Shown: positions 53,975 through 63,342, counted from the first letter of the stretch. The stretch is 64,000 nt of DNA from Mycolicibacterium sp. BiH015 (GCF_027706845.1 NZ_JAQGCZ010000003.1:310001-374000); one strand, 5' to 3'. Program-made: numbers and translations. Notes: generated by a model not told the origin, from the letters alone.

Positions 53975-54051
53975 GATATCCCCCTGCTATCGCCACAGTC
54001 CCCCGGTAAATCCGCTGTGGTGCGGCCGAGCATATGCACTCAAATGCGCAA

Positions 54052-54077
54052 GCAATAGTCAGTTCAGCAAATAGTCA
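54052..54077. repeat. Direct repeat upstream of the PE-PPE gene
   Basis: GCAATAGTCA (54052-54061) and GCAAATAGTCA (54067-54077) are near-identical in an unusually AT-rich patch of the 196-base gap upstream of the PE-PPE gene. A TATGCT -10-like box lies nearby on the minus strand. The spacing of 15-16 bases suggests adjacent binding on one DNA face, but no regulator is known. Confidence 0.4.
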
Positions 54078-54170
54078 TAAATTGTCTGTAGCGCGTCACG
54101 GGGCAGACGATCGCTTGCGATGGCGTGCGAGGTTGCTCCGACGGACAGGGCGAATGTCAGGAGGTGATGG

Positions 54171-55100
54171 TCAGGTTTGCGCAATGCGCGGAATCAGGTT
54201 GCCGCGGGGACGCAGGAGCAGCACCAGCACTCCGGCCACCACGATGCCCACGAGGTTGACGACGAGCTGGGTGATCGAGCGGGCTGCCATCCCCCAGTCG
54301 CCGAGGATGGCGGCGACGGCAGCGAAGCCCGCTGCGGGCACCGTGGTCACCGAGATGAAGACGCCGACGAGCGCGGCCGATTTCGACGACACGAGCGAGA
54401 GCATCCCGGCGGCGCCCGCCAACAGGGCTACGACGAAGGAGATCGGCCCCACCTGGAAGATGAAGTCGACCTCGTGGATGTTGCGGACGGTGTCGAGACT
54501 CAGCCAGCCCACCGCCTCCCCCGCGAGTGTCAGCAGAGCCGTGATCCCCACCGCGACCGGGAACCCGACGAGCAGAGCGAACGCCGCCCGCCGTGCGAGG
54601 TCGGCACGGCGCTGCACGAGCGCGACCGAGATCGCGGCGAGTGGGCCGAATTCGGGCCCCAGGACCATCGCGCCCACCACCGTGACCGTGGAATCGGTGA
54701 GAGCGCCGATGGCCGCGAGCAGGCAGGCGAGGGTCAGGAACATCGTAAAAGTCACTGACAGCGTGGATTCTTCGCGGGTCCGGCTGATCAGCTCGTCCCA
54801 CACCACCGCATCGGCGGGATCGCCCTCGGCGTCGTCCTCGGCCCGGTGCGCCCTCGTGGAAAGGACGGTGTCCAGCCTGGTCATCGTGATGGCGCCGCGA
54901 TGCTGGACATCGAGCGCCTTGAGTTCCTTGATCACGTCGTTGGCGCATTCCCTGGCGATGTCGGCGGTGATCTCGTCGCCGCGTGGATCCACGGCAGCGC
55001 CCGGGTGCACCAGGATGTGCGCGACGCCGACCTGATCCCGCAACACGGCGAGCACGTCCTCGCGCATGTCCCCCGGCACGATCACCCGCAGATGCAGCAC
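54171..55100 (-). CDS. DUF389 family membrane protein
   Basis: The 309-residue protein starts LHLRVIVPGDMREDVLAVL, a soluble N-terminal domain of about 110 residues, followed by about six transmembrane segments with the family's DSTVTVVGAMVLGPEFGPLA and SVTTVPAAGFAAVAAILGD. DUF389 proteins are widespread in actinobacteria; function is unknown. The GTG at 55100 is the chosen start; the frame runs on to 55169. It is divergent from the DeoR operon. Confidence 0.85.
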   Translation of the reverse strand: MLHLRVIVPGDMREDVLAVLRDQVGVAHILVHPGAAVDPRGDEITADIARECANDVIKELKALDVQHRGAITMTRLDTVLSTRAHRAEDDAEGDPADAVVWDELISRTREESTLSVTFTMFLTLACLLAAIGALTDSTVTVVGAMVLGPEFGPLAAISVALVQRRADLARRAAFALLVGFPVAVGITALLTLAGEAVGWLSLDTVRNIHEVDFIFQVGPISFVVALLAGAAGMLSLVSSKSAALVGVFISVTTVPAAGFAAVAAILGDWGMAARSITQLVVNLVGIVVAGVLVLLLRPRGNLIPRIAQT

Positions 55101-55179
55101 CGACGCACGGTAACCGTCTCTGCCCCAGAAACGAACGTATGGCGCCGAAATGTGGGCACTGCACACCATCGTGTTATAG

Positions 55180-55209
55180 ATTCACAGAATCGGACAACAT
55201 CCTGTGAAT
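55180..55209. promoter_or_regulatory. Perfect 8-bp inverted repeat, probable DeoR operator
   Basis: ATTCACAG (55180-55187) and CTGTGAAT (55202-55209) face each other across 14 bases in the divergent promoter region. TAGATT (55177-55182) overlaps the left arm as a possible -10 for the deoR-type gene. A repressor bound here would cover the transcription start. Confidence 0.65.
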
Positions 55210-55225
55210 TTTGAACAGATGGGCA

Positions 55226-56053
55226 GTGGTGGCTTTAGTGGCCGTTGACGTACGAACACGTAGGGACCGGATCGAGGAGCGAGTCCGGGCTGCCCGCGAG
55301 ATCAACTTCGCCGACCTTGCGGCGGAGTTCGACGTGTCCGAGATGACCATCCGTCGCGACATCGAAGCGCTCGAAGCCCTCGGTGTCGTGCGCCGGGTGG
55401 TCGGCGGCGCGATCGCGCTGCCGGGCAAGGACACCGAACCGTCCTTTGCCACCCGGATGGCCGATGCGGCCCAGGAGAAGATCCACATTGCGGACGTCGT
55501 CGCAGACCTGATCAGCCGCAACGAGACCCTGATCCTGGATTCCGGAAGCACCGCCCTCGCGGTGGCCAACTCACTGAAGGGGCGCGGCCTCGGCCTGACG
55601 GTCGTCACCCCCAGCGTGCTCGCGGCGCTCGCCCTGGTCGACGAACCCGACACCACCGTCGTTCTCACCGGCGGGGAGTTGCGCTCGGGCGAGTTGAGCC
55701 TGATCGGCCCCACCGCCGAAGACACGCTGGCCAACTACAACTGCGACACCTATGTGATGGGTGTGGCCGGCATCGACGCCGACCGCGGGATCTCCGACTA
55801 CCACCAGGCCGAGAGCCGGGTGAAGCGAGCCGCGAGCCGGCGCGCGGACCGCGTCATCGTCGCCGCCGACAAGAGCAAGCTCGGACGCGTCACCTTCGTG
55901 AGCATCTCGGCGCTGTCGCAGATCCATACGATCGTCAGCGACGGCGCGCCCGACCATCCCGCGCTGGTGGCTGCCCGCGGCATGGGCGTCGAGGTCATCT
56001 GCGTTGAGGGACAACGCGATTCGATCGACGAGACCGCGGTGGGGGCGCGATGA
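55226..56053 (+). CDS. DeoR-family repressor of the carbohydrate locus
   Basis: The 275-residue protein has an N-terminal DeoR helix-turn-helix (TRRDRIEERVRAAREINFAD, EFDVSEMTIRRDIEALEALG, VVRRVVGGAIAL) and a C-terminal DeoRC effector domain (ILDSGSTALAVANSL, VVLTGGELRSGELSLIG, DTYVMGVAGIDADRGISD). Such repressors sense sugar phosphates. The start is uncertain among GTGs 55226, 55229, 55238 and a TTG at 55211. The stop overlaps the kinase start (ATGA). An inverted repeat lies 17 bases upstream of the chosen start. Confidence 0.9.
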   Translation: MVALVAVDVRTRRDRIEERVRAAREINFADLAAEFDVSEMTIRRDIEALEALGVVRRVVGGAIALPGKDTEPSFATRMADAAQEKIHIADVVADLISRNETLILDSGSTALAVANSLKGRGLGLTVVTPSVLAALALVDEPDTTVVLTGGELRSGELSLIGPTAEDTLANYNCDTYVMGVAGIDADRGISDYHQAESRVKRAASRRADRVIVAADKSKLGRVTFVSISALSQIHTIVSDGAPDHPALVAARGMGVEVICVEGQRDSIDETAVGAR

Positions 56054-57531
56054 GCCGCTACACCATCGGAGTCGACATCGGCACCACCGGAACCAAGACG
56101 GTGCTGCTCGACACCACCTCGGGGATCGTTGCCAGCGCATCCCGGGAGACCGGGCTGCACTCCCCCGGTCCCGGTTTCGCCGAAGCAGACACCGCGCAGT
56201 GGTACCGCAACGTCATCGAGTCGATCCGGGAGGTGCTGACGACCAGTGGCGTGTCGTCGGAGGCCGTGGGCGCGATCGCCACGTCGGGCATGGTGCCGGC
56301 CGTCATCCCGGTCGACGGTGCCGGAAACGCGTTGCGGCCCGCGATCCTCCAGAACGACGCCCGGGCACACCGCGAGGTCGCCGAGCTCGCCGAGACGCTC
56401 GCGGGAACAGACCTGGTATCGATGACCGGATCGGCGTTGACACAGCAGTCCGTCGCCCCGACCACGGTGTGGCTGCGCGAGCACGAACCTGACGTCTACA
56501 CCCGCACGGCGCACTGGGTCGGTTCCTACGACTGGGTGCTGTCGGCGCTGGGCGCCCCGGTGCACATCGAACAGAACTGGGCCCTGGAATCAGGCCTGTT
56601 CAGCATCGACGGTGTTACCGCAGACGCCGTGCTGGACGCCGCCGGACTCGATGCGGGCACGTTGGCCACGGTGCATCGTCCCGGCGCGCGCGTCGGGCAG
56701 CTCAGCACGGCGGCCGCCGACGACACCGGGCTGCGTGCCGGGACAGCGCTCGTGGTGGGCGGCGCCGACCACGTCTTGTCGGCGTACGCCGCAGGCGTGA
56801 ACAGTCCCGGCGATGCCCTGGTCAAACTTGGTGGAGCCGGCGACATCCTGGTCGCCAGCGATACGCCGGTGGTCGACGCCCGGCTGTATCTGGACGCGCA
56901 TCCCGTGCCGGGGCACTGGCTGCCCAACGGCTGCATGGCGACCAGCGGCAGTCTGATCCGGTGGTTCCAGGCGCTCGTCGGGGGCGCCCCGCTGACCGGA
57001 CTCGACGACGAGGCTGCCCTTCGGTCGCCGGCGGAGATACTCTGCCTCCCTTACTTCCTCGGCGAGAAGAGCCCTGTCCACGACCCCGATCTGCGTGGCG
57101 TGTTCGCCGGCATGCACCTCGGGCACACCAGGGCCGACATGTACCGCTCGGTGCTTGAGGCGATCGCGTTCGGATTCCGCCACCACGTCGACGTGTTCGG
57201 ACAGATCGGCATCCCGCTCACCCGGGTGATGATCACCAACGGCGGATCCAAATCCACACTGTGGAAACAGATCCACGCTGACGTGCTCGGCTACGAGATG
57301 CACCCGGTCAGCGGCCACCCCGGTGCCTCGCTGGGCGCCGCGGTCATCGCGGCCATCGGCATCGGCGCGCTCGACGACTGGTCGGACGCCGCCGACTTCA
57401 TCACGCTAGAGAAGCCCTACATTCCCGACCCGGTCCGCAGCGACACCTACGACCTCGCCTATGCGACTTGGCGGGAACTCAGCGCTGCCATGACCCCGAT
57501 CTCGCACGCCATTGCCCGCACCACCCGATGA
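56050..57531 (+). CDS. FGGY-family carbohydrate kinase (xylulokinase-like)
   Basis: The 493-residue protein has two FGGY domains: phosphate-binding DIGTTGTKT at residues 9-17, PAILQNDARAHREV, and in the second half GGADHVLSAYA, KLGGAGDILVASDT, LGHTRADMYRSVLEAIAFG and NGGSKSTLWKQ. Substrates of the family are pentuloses, polyols and similar; this one is closest in feel to xylulokinases but the sugar is unknown. It is translationally coupled to deoR and followed 16 bases later by an importer gene set. Confidence 0.9.
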   Translation: MSRYTIGVDIGTTGTKTVLLDTTSGIVASASRETGLHSPGPGFAEADTAQWYRNVIESIREVLTTSGVSSEAVGAIATSGMVPAVIPVDGAGNALRPAILQNDARAHREVAELAETLAGTDLVSMTGSALTQQSVAPTTVWLREHEPDVYTRTAHWVGSYDWVLSALGAPVHIEQNWALESGLFSIDGVTADAVLDAAGLDAGTLATVHRPGARVGQLSTAAADDTGLRAGTALVVGGADHVLSAYAAGVNSPGDALVKLGGAGDILVASDTPVVDARLYLDAHPVPGHWLPNGCMATSGSLIRWFQALVGGAPLTGLDDEAALRSPAEILCLPYFLGEKSPVHDPDLRGVFAGMHLGHTRADMYRSVLEAIAFGFRHHVDVFGQIGIPLTRVMITNGGSKSTLWKQIHADVLGYEMHPVSGHPGASLGAAVIAAIGIGALDDWSDAADFITLEKPYIPDPVRSDTYDLAYATWRELSAAMTPISHAIARTTR

Positions 57532-57547
57532 AAGGAATACCGCACCA

Positions 57548-58870
57548 ATGAGATTCGCTCAAAAGCCCGATTCAGGGCGGCGCGGACGTGTCCGCTCCGC
57601 TCTCGTGGCCACCGTTGCCGTCCCCGCTCTGCTGCTGTCCGCGTGTGCGGGCTCCGGTGGGCCCGAGCAGGCCGAGTCCACCGGCGCCGGCGAGGTGCCC
57701 ACCGACGTCTCGGGCACGGTGCGGATCCTGATGGAGAACGTGCCCGACACCGACATCGTCAAATCGATGGTGGGCGACTTCAACAAGGAGTATCCCGGCG
57801 TCGAGGTCAACATCGAGTCGCTGACCTACGACCAGATGCGCGACAAGCTGGTCTCGTCCTTCCAGTCGTCCTCTCCCACTTACGATCTGATCGTCGTGGA
57901 CAACCCGTGGATGGTCGACTTCGCCAATGCGAAGTTCCTCCAGCCCCTTGACGCCCGCATCGACAGCACCCCCGACTACGACGCCGCAGACTTCTTCAAG
58001 CCGCTGACCGACATCACCACCGTCGACGGCACCCACTACGCCGTGCCGTTCTACAACTACGCGCTCGGATACCTGTACAACACCGACGATCTGGCCGCAG
58101 CCAATCAGCAGGTGCCCACCAACCTCGACGAGTTGGTGGCCACCAGCAAGGCGCTCAAGACGGGTGACCGGGCCGGTATCGCGATGCAGCCGCAGCGCGG
58201 TTACAAGATCTTCGAGGAATGGGGTAACTGGCTGTTCGCCGCGGGCGGCTCGATCTACGACTCCGACGGCAAGATCACGCTCAACACCCCCGAGGCCAAG
58301 AGGGCACTCGAGGCCTACATCGACGTCTACAACACCGCCGCGCCGGCCAACAGTCTTAACTGGAGCATGGACGAGGCACAGCGGTCGGTGTCGGCCAATC
58401 AGGCGGCGTCGATGATCAACTACAACTGGCAGCTGCCGGCCCTCAACGAGCCCGGCTCGGGCCCCGCGGCAGGCAAGATCAAGCTCGCGCCCATCCCCGG
58501 CGGCAAGCAGGTGCTGGGATCGTGGAGCTGGGCGATCCCGTCGAACTCGGCCACCCCGGACGCCGCGTGGGCATTCGTCTCGTGGATCACCGCCAAGCCC
58601 AATGACGTTGCGCGCACGGAGAAGGGCGGCGCCGCGATCCGTCAGAGCACGCTGCAGAACCCGGCGGTGCTGCAGGGCCGGTTCGGCGAGGAGTACTACA
58701 AGACCGTCGAGCAACTGTTGGCCAACTCGTCTCCGCTGAGCCAGGGACCGAGCGGCGAGGAGATGATCCAGGCCGTCGGCACGGAGCTCAACGAAGCGGT
58801 CGCAGGCACCAGGAGCGTCGACGACGCCCTGGCGGCAGCGCAGGCGGAGGCCGAGAGGATCCAGGGCTGA
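57548..58870 (+). CDS. Sugar-type ABC substrate-binding lipoprotein
   Basis: The 440-residue binding protein has a lipobox LLSAC (Cys33) and the family 1 extracellular solute-binding fold: VRILMENVPDTDIVKSMVGD, YDLIVVDNPWMVDFANAKFL, HYAVPFYNYALGYLYN. It should bind the sugar or polyol taken in by the downstream permeases. The ATG at 57548 has GAAAGGA upstream. Ligand unknown. It is the first gene of a three-component importer (with the ATPase at the end). Confidence 0.9.
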   Translation: MRFAQKPDSGRRGRVRSALVATVAVPALLLSACAGSGGPEQAESTGAGEVPTDVSGTVRILMENVPDTDIVKSMVGDFNKEYPGVEVNIESLTYDQMRDKLVSSFQSSSPTYDLIVVDNPWMVDFANAKFLQPLDARIDSTPDYDAADFFKPLTDITTVDGTHYAVPFYNYALGYLYNTDDLAAANQQVPTNLDELVATSKALKTGDRAGIAMQPQRGYKIFEEWGNWLFAAGGSIYDSDGKITLNTPEAKRALEAYIDVYNTAAPANSLNWSMDEAQRSVSANQAASMINYNWQLPALNEPGSGPAAGKIKLAPIPGGKQVLGSWSWAIPSNSATPDAAWAFVSWITAKPNDVARTEKGGAAIRQSTLQNPAVLQGRFGEEYYKTVEQLLANSSPLSQGPSGEEMIQAVGTELNEAVAGTRSVDDALAAAQAEAERIQG

Positions 58871-58920
58871 CCGACCCCCGAACCGGAAACCGACCACCCC
58901 ACGAAAGGAGCGAGACCACC

Positions 58921-59784
58921 GTGAAATCCGGCATGCGATTTCAGCACGGCATGGTCGCCCCCCTCGTCGCCCTCTTCGTCGGGGTGGTCGGTTTCCCCTT
59001 GGGGTACGCGGCATATCTGAGCGTCACCGACTACAAGCTCACCGACCGCGGGACACCGGCGATCGTCGGCGCCGACAACTTCGTCGCGACCTTCGGCGAC
59101 GGCGCGTTCTGGAACAGCTTCGCCACGACCGCGCTCTACGTCGCCGTCGCCGTCGGACTCGAGCTCGCGGTCGGCTTGGCGATCGCCCTGGCTCTTCAAA
59201 AGCAGCGCTGGGCCAGAGATCTCACCCGGTCGATGCTGCTCGCGCCGATGTTCATCACGCCGATCGCGGTCGGGCTCACCTTCCGGTTCCTGCTCAACGA
59301 CCAACTCGGGGCGATCCCCGCGATGCTGGACACGATCGGCATCTCCTACGACTTCTTCGGTCCCGGCAAAGCGTTGTTCACACTGGCGTTGATCGACGTA
59401 TGGCAGTGGACGCCGTTCATGGTGCTGCTGCTGCTCGCCGGCCTGGAATCGATTCCGAAAGAACCGCTCGACGCCGCGCGCGTCGACGGCGCCGGCGGGC
59501 TGTATGTGCTGCGGAGGGTCACACTGCCGCTTCTGGCGCCGGTGCTCGTCGTCGCGATCCTGCTCCGCTCCCTGGACGCGATGAAGGTCTTCGAATACGT
59601 CTTCGCGACCACCCGCGGGGGTCCCGGCACCGAGACAGAGACCCTGCAGTACTTCATCTATCAGACCGGCATCCAGTTCTTCCGGCTCGGATCCGCGTCG
59701 TCGATGGCGTTCGTCGTGCTCGTCGTGGTGCTTGCGGTGATCGTGATCGCCTTCCGTCGGATGGACAAGGCGAAAACGCGATGA
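58921..59784 (+). CDS. Sugar ABC permease, MalF/UgpA-type
   Basis: The 287-residue permease has six predicted transmembrane helices and the EAA loop with EPLDAARVDGAGGLYVLRRV. It begins with a GTG with AAAGGAGCG upstream. It pairs with the next permease, whose start overlaps its stop (ATGA). It belongs to the carbohydrate-uptake CUT1 class, which handles di/oligosaccharides, glycerol phosphate and polyols. Confidence 0.92.
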   Translation: MKSGMRFQHGMVAPLVALFVGVVGFPLGYAAYLSVTDYKLTDRGTPAIVGADNFVATFGDGAFWNSFATTALYVAVAVGLELAVGLAIALALQKQRWARDLTRSMLLAPMFITPIAVGLTFRFLLNDQLGAIPAMLDTIGISYDFFGPGKALFTLALIDVWQWTPFMVLLLLAGLESIPKEPLDAARVDGAGGLYVLRRVTLPLLAPVLVVAILLRSLDAMKVFEYVFATTRGGPGTETETLQYFIYQTGIQFFRLGSASSMAFVVLVVVLAVIVIAFRRMDKAKTR

Positions 59785-60596
59785 ACCGCACGTCCCTGGT
59801 CACCGCCGCGCGCATCGCCCTTCTGTGGGCGGCGGGTATCACGGTGCTGTTCCCGATCATCTGGATCGCGCTCGCCAGCGTGAAAACCCCCGATCAGCTC
59901 AACGATCCGTTCCTGCTGGCTTTCACACCGGATTTCTCCGCCTGGCAGAACGTGCTGTCGTCGGGGATCCTGGGCGCCGCGGGCCGCAGCGCCGTGGTGG
60001 CGCTGGTGACCGTCGGCATCAGCGTGGTGGTCGGCAGCATGGGCGCCTACGCGATCGCACGCTATCGCGCCGGTGGCACGCTCACCCGTTTCGGCATGCT
60101 GGCGGCGCAGGTGCTGCCGCCGGCGGTGCTGGTGTTCCCGTTCCTGACGATGGCGTATGCGCTGCGCCTCACTGACACGCTGGTGCCGGTGATCTTCGCT
60201 CACCTGAGTTTCGTTCTGCCCGTGGTGACCTGGTTTCTGATCGGGTTCTTCGAGGCGGTTCCCCGGTCGCTGGAGGAGCAGGCCCAGGTCGACGGCTTCA
60301 GCAGATTCGCGGCCTTCCGGCTCGTGGTGCTGCCGCAGGTTCTGCCCGGCATCGGCGCCGCGGCCATCTTCGGTTTCACCCTGTCGTGGAACGACTTGTT
60401 CTACGGCCTCATCCTGGCCCCGGGGAAAGCGGCGATCCTGCCGGTGGCCATCGCAGGTTTCAACACATTCCGGGGCGTGCAGATCGGCTCGATGAGCGCG
60501 GCGATCCTCATCGCAGTGGTCCCGGTCGTCATCGCGAGCTTCTTCATACAGCGCAAGCTGGTGCAGGGCATCAGCGGTGGCGCGGTGAAGTTCTAG
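59781..60596 (+). CDS. Sugar ABC permease, MalG/UgpE-type
   Basis: The 271-residue partner permease has an N-terminal helix ALLWAAGITVLFPIIWIAL, the proline-rich segment and the EAA loop EEQAQVDGFSRFAAFRLVVL. It has six transmembrane helices. The ATG at 59781 overlaps the previous stop. The ATPase gene follows after 21 bases. Typical CUT1 length; substrate unknown. Confidence 0.92.
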   Translation: MNRTSLVTAARIALLWAAGITVLFPIIWIALASVKTPDQLNDPFLLAFTPDFSAWQNVLSSGILGAAGRSAVVALVTVGISVVVGSMGAYAIARYRAGGTLTRFGMLAAQVLPPAVLVFPFLTMAYALRLTDTLVPVIFAHLSFVLPVVTWFLIGFFEAVPRSLEEQAQVDGFSRFAAFRLVVLPQVLPGIGAAAIFGFTLSWNDLFYGLILAPGKAAILPVAIAGFNTFRGVQIGSMSAAILIAVVPVVIASFFIQRKLVQGISGGAVKF

Positions 60597-60617
60597 GAAG
60601 GGCAGGTTCGGCTTTCA

Positions 60618-61676
60618 ATGGCGCACGTTCGCTTCTCCGGCGTCAACAAGGCGTACGGAACCACCTCCGTCGTCAGTGATCTCGATCTCGAGCTGCCCGA
60701 CGGGTCGTTCACGGTACTCGTCGGCCCGTCGGGATGCGGCAAGTCGACGTCGCTGCGGATGCTCGCCGGACTGGAGACGGTGACATCGGGAACCATCACC
60801 ATCGGCGACCGTGACGTCACCCACCTGGAACCGCGTGAGCGCGATATCGCCATGGTGTTCCAGAACTATGCGCTCTACCCGCATCTGACGGTGGCCGAGA
60901 ACATCGCGTTCCCGCTGCGGGCCACCAAGACGCCGCGACGCGAGGCACTGGCCAGAGCTGCCACCATCGCCGAGTCGCTGGGGCTGGGGAAGCTGTTGGC
61001 GCGCAAGCCCAAAGATCTCAGCGGCGGGCAGCAGCAGCGAGTCGCCATCGGACGCGCGATCATTCGCGAGCCGTCGGTGTTCCTGTTCGATGAACCGCTG
61101 AGCAACCTCGACGCCAAGCTGCGCGTGGAGACCAGGACCGAACTGCTGCAGATCCAGCGGCGTCTCGGCATCACGTCGGTGTACGTGACCCATGACCAGG
61201 AAGAGGCGATGACGCTCTCGGACCGCATGGTGGTGATGCGGGACGGCAGGATCGCGCAGCAGGGCACACCGCAGGAGGTCTATGCCCGCCCCGCAGACAC
61301 TTTCGTGGCCGCGTTCGTGGGCAGCCCGAAGATGAATCTCCTCGACGGGATCCTGTCGGGCACACGCTTCACGCACCCCGGTGGTTTCACCTTGTCCGTC
61401 GATGCAGCCGCTGACGGTCCCGTGACGCTCGGAGTCCGGCCCGACGACCTGATGCCCACCGCGTCGGGCGACGACGGTGCGGCGCGGGTAATTCTGATCG
61501 AGCATCTCGGCCCCCGCGCCATCGTCACGATCGTCGCGTCCGGCGTCGAACTGACCAGCGTCGTCGACACCGCGCGACTGACGGGCATCACCGAGGGCAC
61601 AACCGTCGACCTGGCTGTGCGCCCCGGCGCAACGCATCTGTTCGACACCGCCACCGGCCGGCGCATTGCCGGCTGA
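60618..61676 (+). CDS. Sugar ABC ATPase, UgpC/MalK-type
   Basis: The 352-residue ATPase shows Walker A GPSGCGKST, Q-loop FQNYALYPHLTV, signature LSGGQQQRVAIGRA, Walker B FLFDEPLSNLDA and a C-terminal regulatory TOBE-type domain. Because MalK-like ATPases are often shared, it may serve other importers too. The ATG at 60618 is preceded by AAGGGCAGG. It completes the SBP-permease-permease-ATPase set of the locus. Confidence 0.93.
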   Translation: MAHVRFSGVNKAYGTTSVVSDLDLELPDGSFTVLVGPSGCGKSTSLRMLAGLETVTSGTITIGDRDVTHLEPRERDIAMVFQNYALYPHLTVAENIAFPLRATKTPRREALARAATIAESLGLGKLLARKPKDLSGGQQQRVAIGRAIIREPSVFLFDEPLSNLDAKLRVETRTELLQIQRRLGITSVYVTHDQEEAMTLSDRMVVMRDGRIAQQGTPQEVYARPADTFVAAFVGSPKMNLLDGILSGTRFTHPGGFTLSVDAAADGPVTLGVRPDDLMPTASGDDGAARVILIEHLGPRAIVTIVASGVELTSVVDTARLTGITEGTTVDLAVRPGATHLFDTATGRRIAG

Positions 61677-61704
61677 GGACAACCGAGAGGAACGAGAACT
61701 CCAG

Positions 61705-62475
61705 ATGACGAGAACTGTCGTGGTGACCGGCGCCGGCTCCGGTATCGGTCGCGCCATCGCCACCACACTGGCGCAACGGGATTGGCGGGTCATCGTCACC
61801 GACGTCGACGACGCCGCGGCGAGCGAGGTCGCCTCGGGACTGCCCCACCAGTCGGCGGGACACGAGGCCGCTGCGCTGGACGTCACCTCACCGGAAGCGG
61901 CGGGCCGGGTGGCCTCGGACATCGCCGGACGATTCGGGCTCGACGCGTGGGTCAGCAATGCCGGCATCTCGTTCATGCACCGCTTCCTCGACGCCCCGAT
62001 CGAACGCTATGACCAGACGTTGGAGGTCAACCTCAAAGGCGTATTCGTCTGCGGACAGGCCGCCGCCCGCGAGATGGTGCGGGCCGGCGCCGCGGGCGCG
62101 ATCGTCAACACCGCCTCGATGGCAGGCAAGCAGGGCCGCGTGCCCTACCTTGCGGACTACGTCGCCTCCAAGTTCGGCGTGGTCGGGTTGACCCAGGCGA
62201 TGGCGTACGAACTCGGTGAGCACAACATCACCGTCAACTGCGTGTGTCCCGGCTTCGTTGAAACCCCCATGCAGTCAAGGGAATTGACGTGGGAAGCCGA
62301 GCTGCGCGGTACCACGCCCGACGGTGTGCGCGCCATGATGATCGACGACACGCCGCTGGGCAGGCTCGAGCAGCCCGACGACGTCGCCCGCGCCGTGGCC
62401 TTCCTGCTCTCCGAGGATGCCCGGTTCATCACCGGAGAAGCACTTGCCGTCAACGGCGGAGCGTACATGGACTGA
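61705..62475 (+). CDS. SDR-family dehydrogenase of the carbohydrate locus
   Basis: The 256-residue classical SDR has TGAGSGIGRA near residue 10, NAGISF, Ser in NTASMAGKQG, YVASKFG with Tyr and Lys, and the closing FITGEALAVNGGAYMD. It likely oxidises or reduces the imported sugar or polyol. The ATG has GAGAGGAAC upstream, 28 bases after the ATPase stop. Substrate unknown; in sugar loci such enzymes typically act on polyols or ketoses. Confidence 0.9.
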   Translation: MTRTVVVTGAGSGIGRAIATTLAQRDWRVIVTDVDDAAASEVASGLPHQSAGHEAAALDVTSPEAAGRVASDIAGRFGLDAWVSNAGISFMHRFLDAPIERYDQTLEVNLKGVFVCGQAAAREMVRAGAAGAIVNTASMAGKQGRVPYLADYVASKFGVVGLTQAMAYELGEHNITVNCVCPGFVETPMQSRELTWEAELRGTTPDGVRAMMIDDTPLGRLEQPDDVARAVAFLLSEDARFITGEALAVNGGAYMD

Positions 62476-62520
62476 ATCGCCATCCGCAGCACGAATCCCC
62501 TGTAAGAGAGAGGCACATCA

Positions 62521-63342
62521 GTGACCACCACTTGGCTCGACGAGGTCTTCAACGTCTCGAAGCCCGTCATCGCCATGCTCCATCTGTCCGCGCTGCCCGG
62601 CGACCCCGGCTTCGATTCCGCAGGCGGCATCGCCGCGGTCGTTGCGCGCGCCCGCACTGAACTGGAGGCGCTGCAGAGCGGCGGTGTCGACGGCGTCATG
62701 ATCAGTAACGAGTTCAGCCTGCCGTACCTGACGAAGACCGAACCGATCACCGCGATCACGATGGCGCGGATCATCGGCGAACTGCTTCCCGACATCTCGG
62801 TCCCGTATGGCGTGAACGTGCTGTGGGACGGCCGCGCGTCGATCGACCTCGCCGTGGCGACGGGCGCGAAGTTCGTGCGCGAGATCTTCACCGGCGTCTA
62901 CGCCAGCGACTTCGGGTTGTGGAACACCAACGTCGGCGAGGTGGCACGCCACCGGGCCCGAGTCGGCGGTTCCAACGTGAAGCTGCTCTTCAACATCGTG
63001 CCCGAGTCCGCGACCTACCTCGCCGAGCGCGATCTGGCGTCGATCACACGGACCACGGTGTTTGCCACACTGCCCGACGCGATCTGCGTTTCGGGCGCCA
63101 CCGCCGGCGCTCCGACAGACACCGAGGCGCTGCGGATCGTGAAATCCGCTGCCGGCGAGGTGCCGGTGTTCGTCAACACCGGCGTGCGTGCCGAGAACGT
63201 GGCCACCCAGCTCGCTGTCGCCGACGGTGCCGTGGTCGGCACCTACTTCAAGAAGGACGGCCTGTTCGCCAACGCCGCCGAGAAGTCACGGGTCGAGGAA
63301 CTGATGGGGGCCGCCAGGGAGTTTCGCGCCTCGTTGGCCTGA
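62521..63342 (+). CDS. BtpA/SgcQ-family TIM-barrel protein
   Basis: The 273-residue protein matches the BtpA/SgcQ family: VIAMLHLSALPGDPGF, ALQSGGVDGVMISNEFSLPY, GVNVLWDGRASIDLAVATGA and FVREIFTGVYASDFG. BtpA is needed for photosystem I stability in cyanobacteria and SgcQ lies in an enterobacterial sugar operon; the activity is unproven, and an aldolase or isomerase role in the pathway is my inference. The GTG start has GAGAGAGG upstream. It is the last gene of the DeoR locus. Confidence 0.87.
   Translation: MTTTWLDEVFNVSKPVIAMLHLSALPGDPGFDSAGGIAAVVARARTELEALQSGGVDGVMISNEFSLPYLTKTEPITAITMARIIGELLPDISVPYGVNVLWDGRASIDLAVATGAKFVREIFTGVYASDFGLWNTNVGEVARHRARVGGSNVKLLFNIVPESATYLAERDLASITRTTVFATLPDAICVSGATAGAPTDTEALRIVKSAAGEVPVFVNTGVRAENVATQLAVADGAVVGTYFKKDGLFANAAEKSRVEELMGAAREFRASLA

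Noticed and set aside
54157..55164. Alternative 335-residue frame overlapping the DUF389 gene
   Set aside because: It is Arg/Gly-rich without domains, while the 54171-55100 frame is a clear DUF389 protein.
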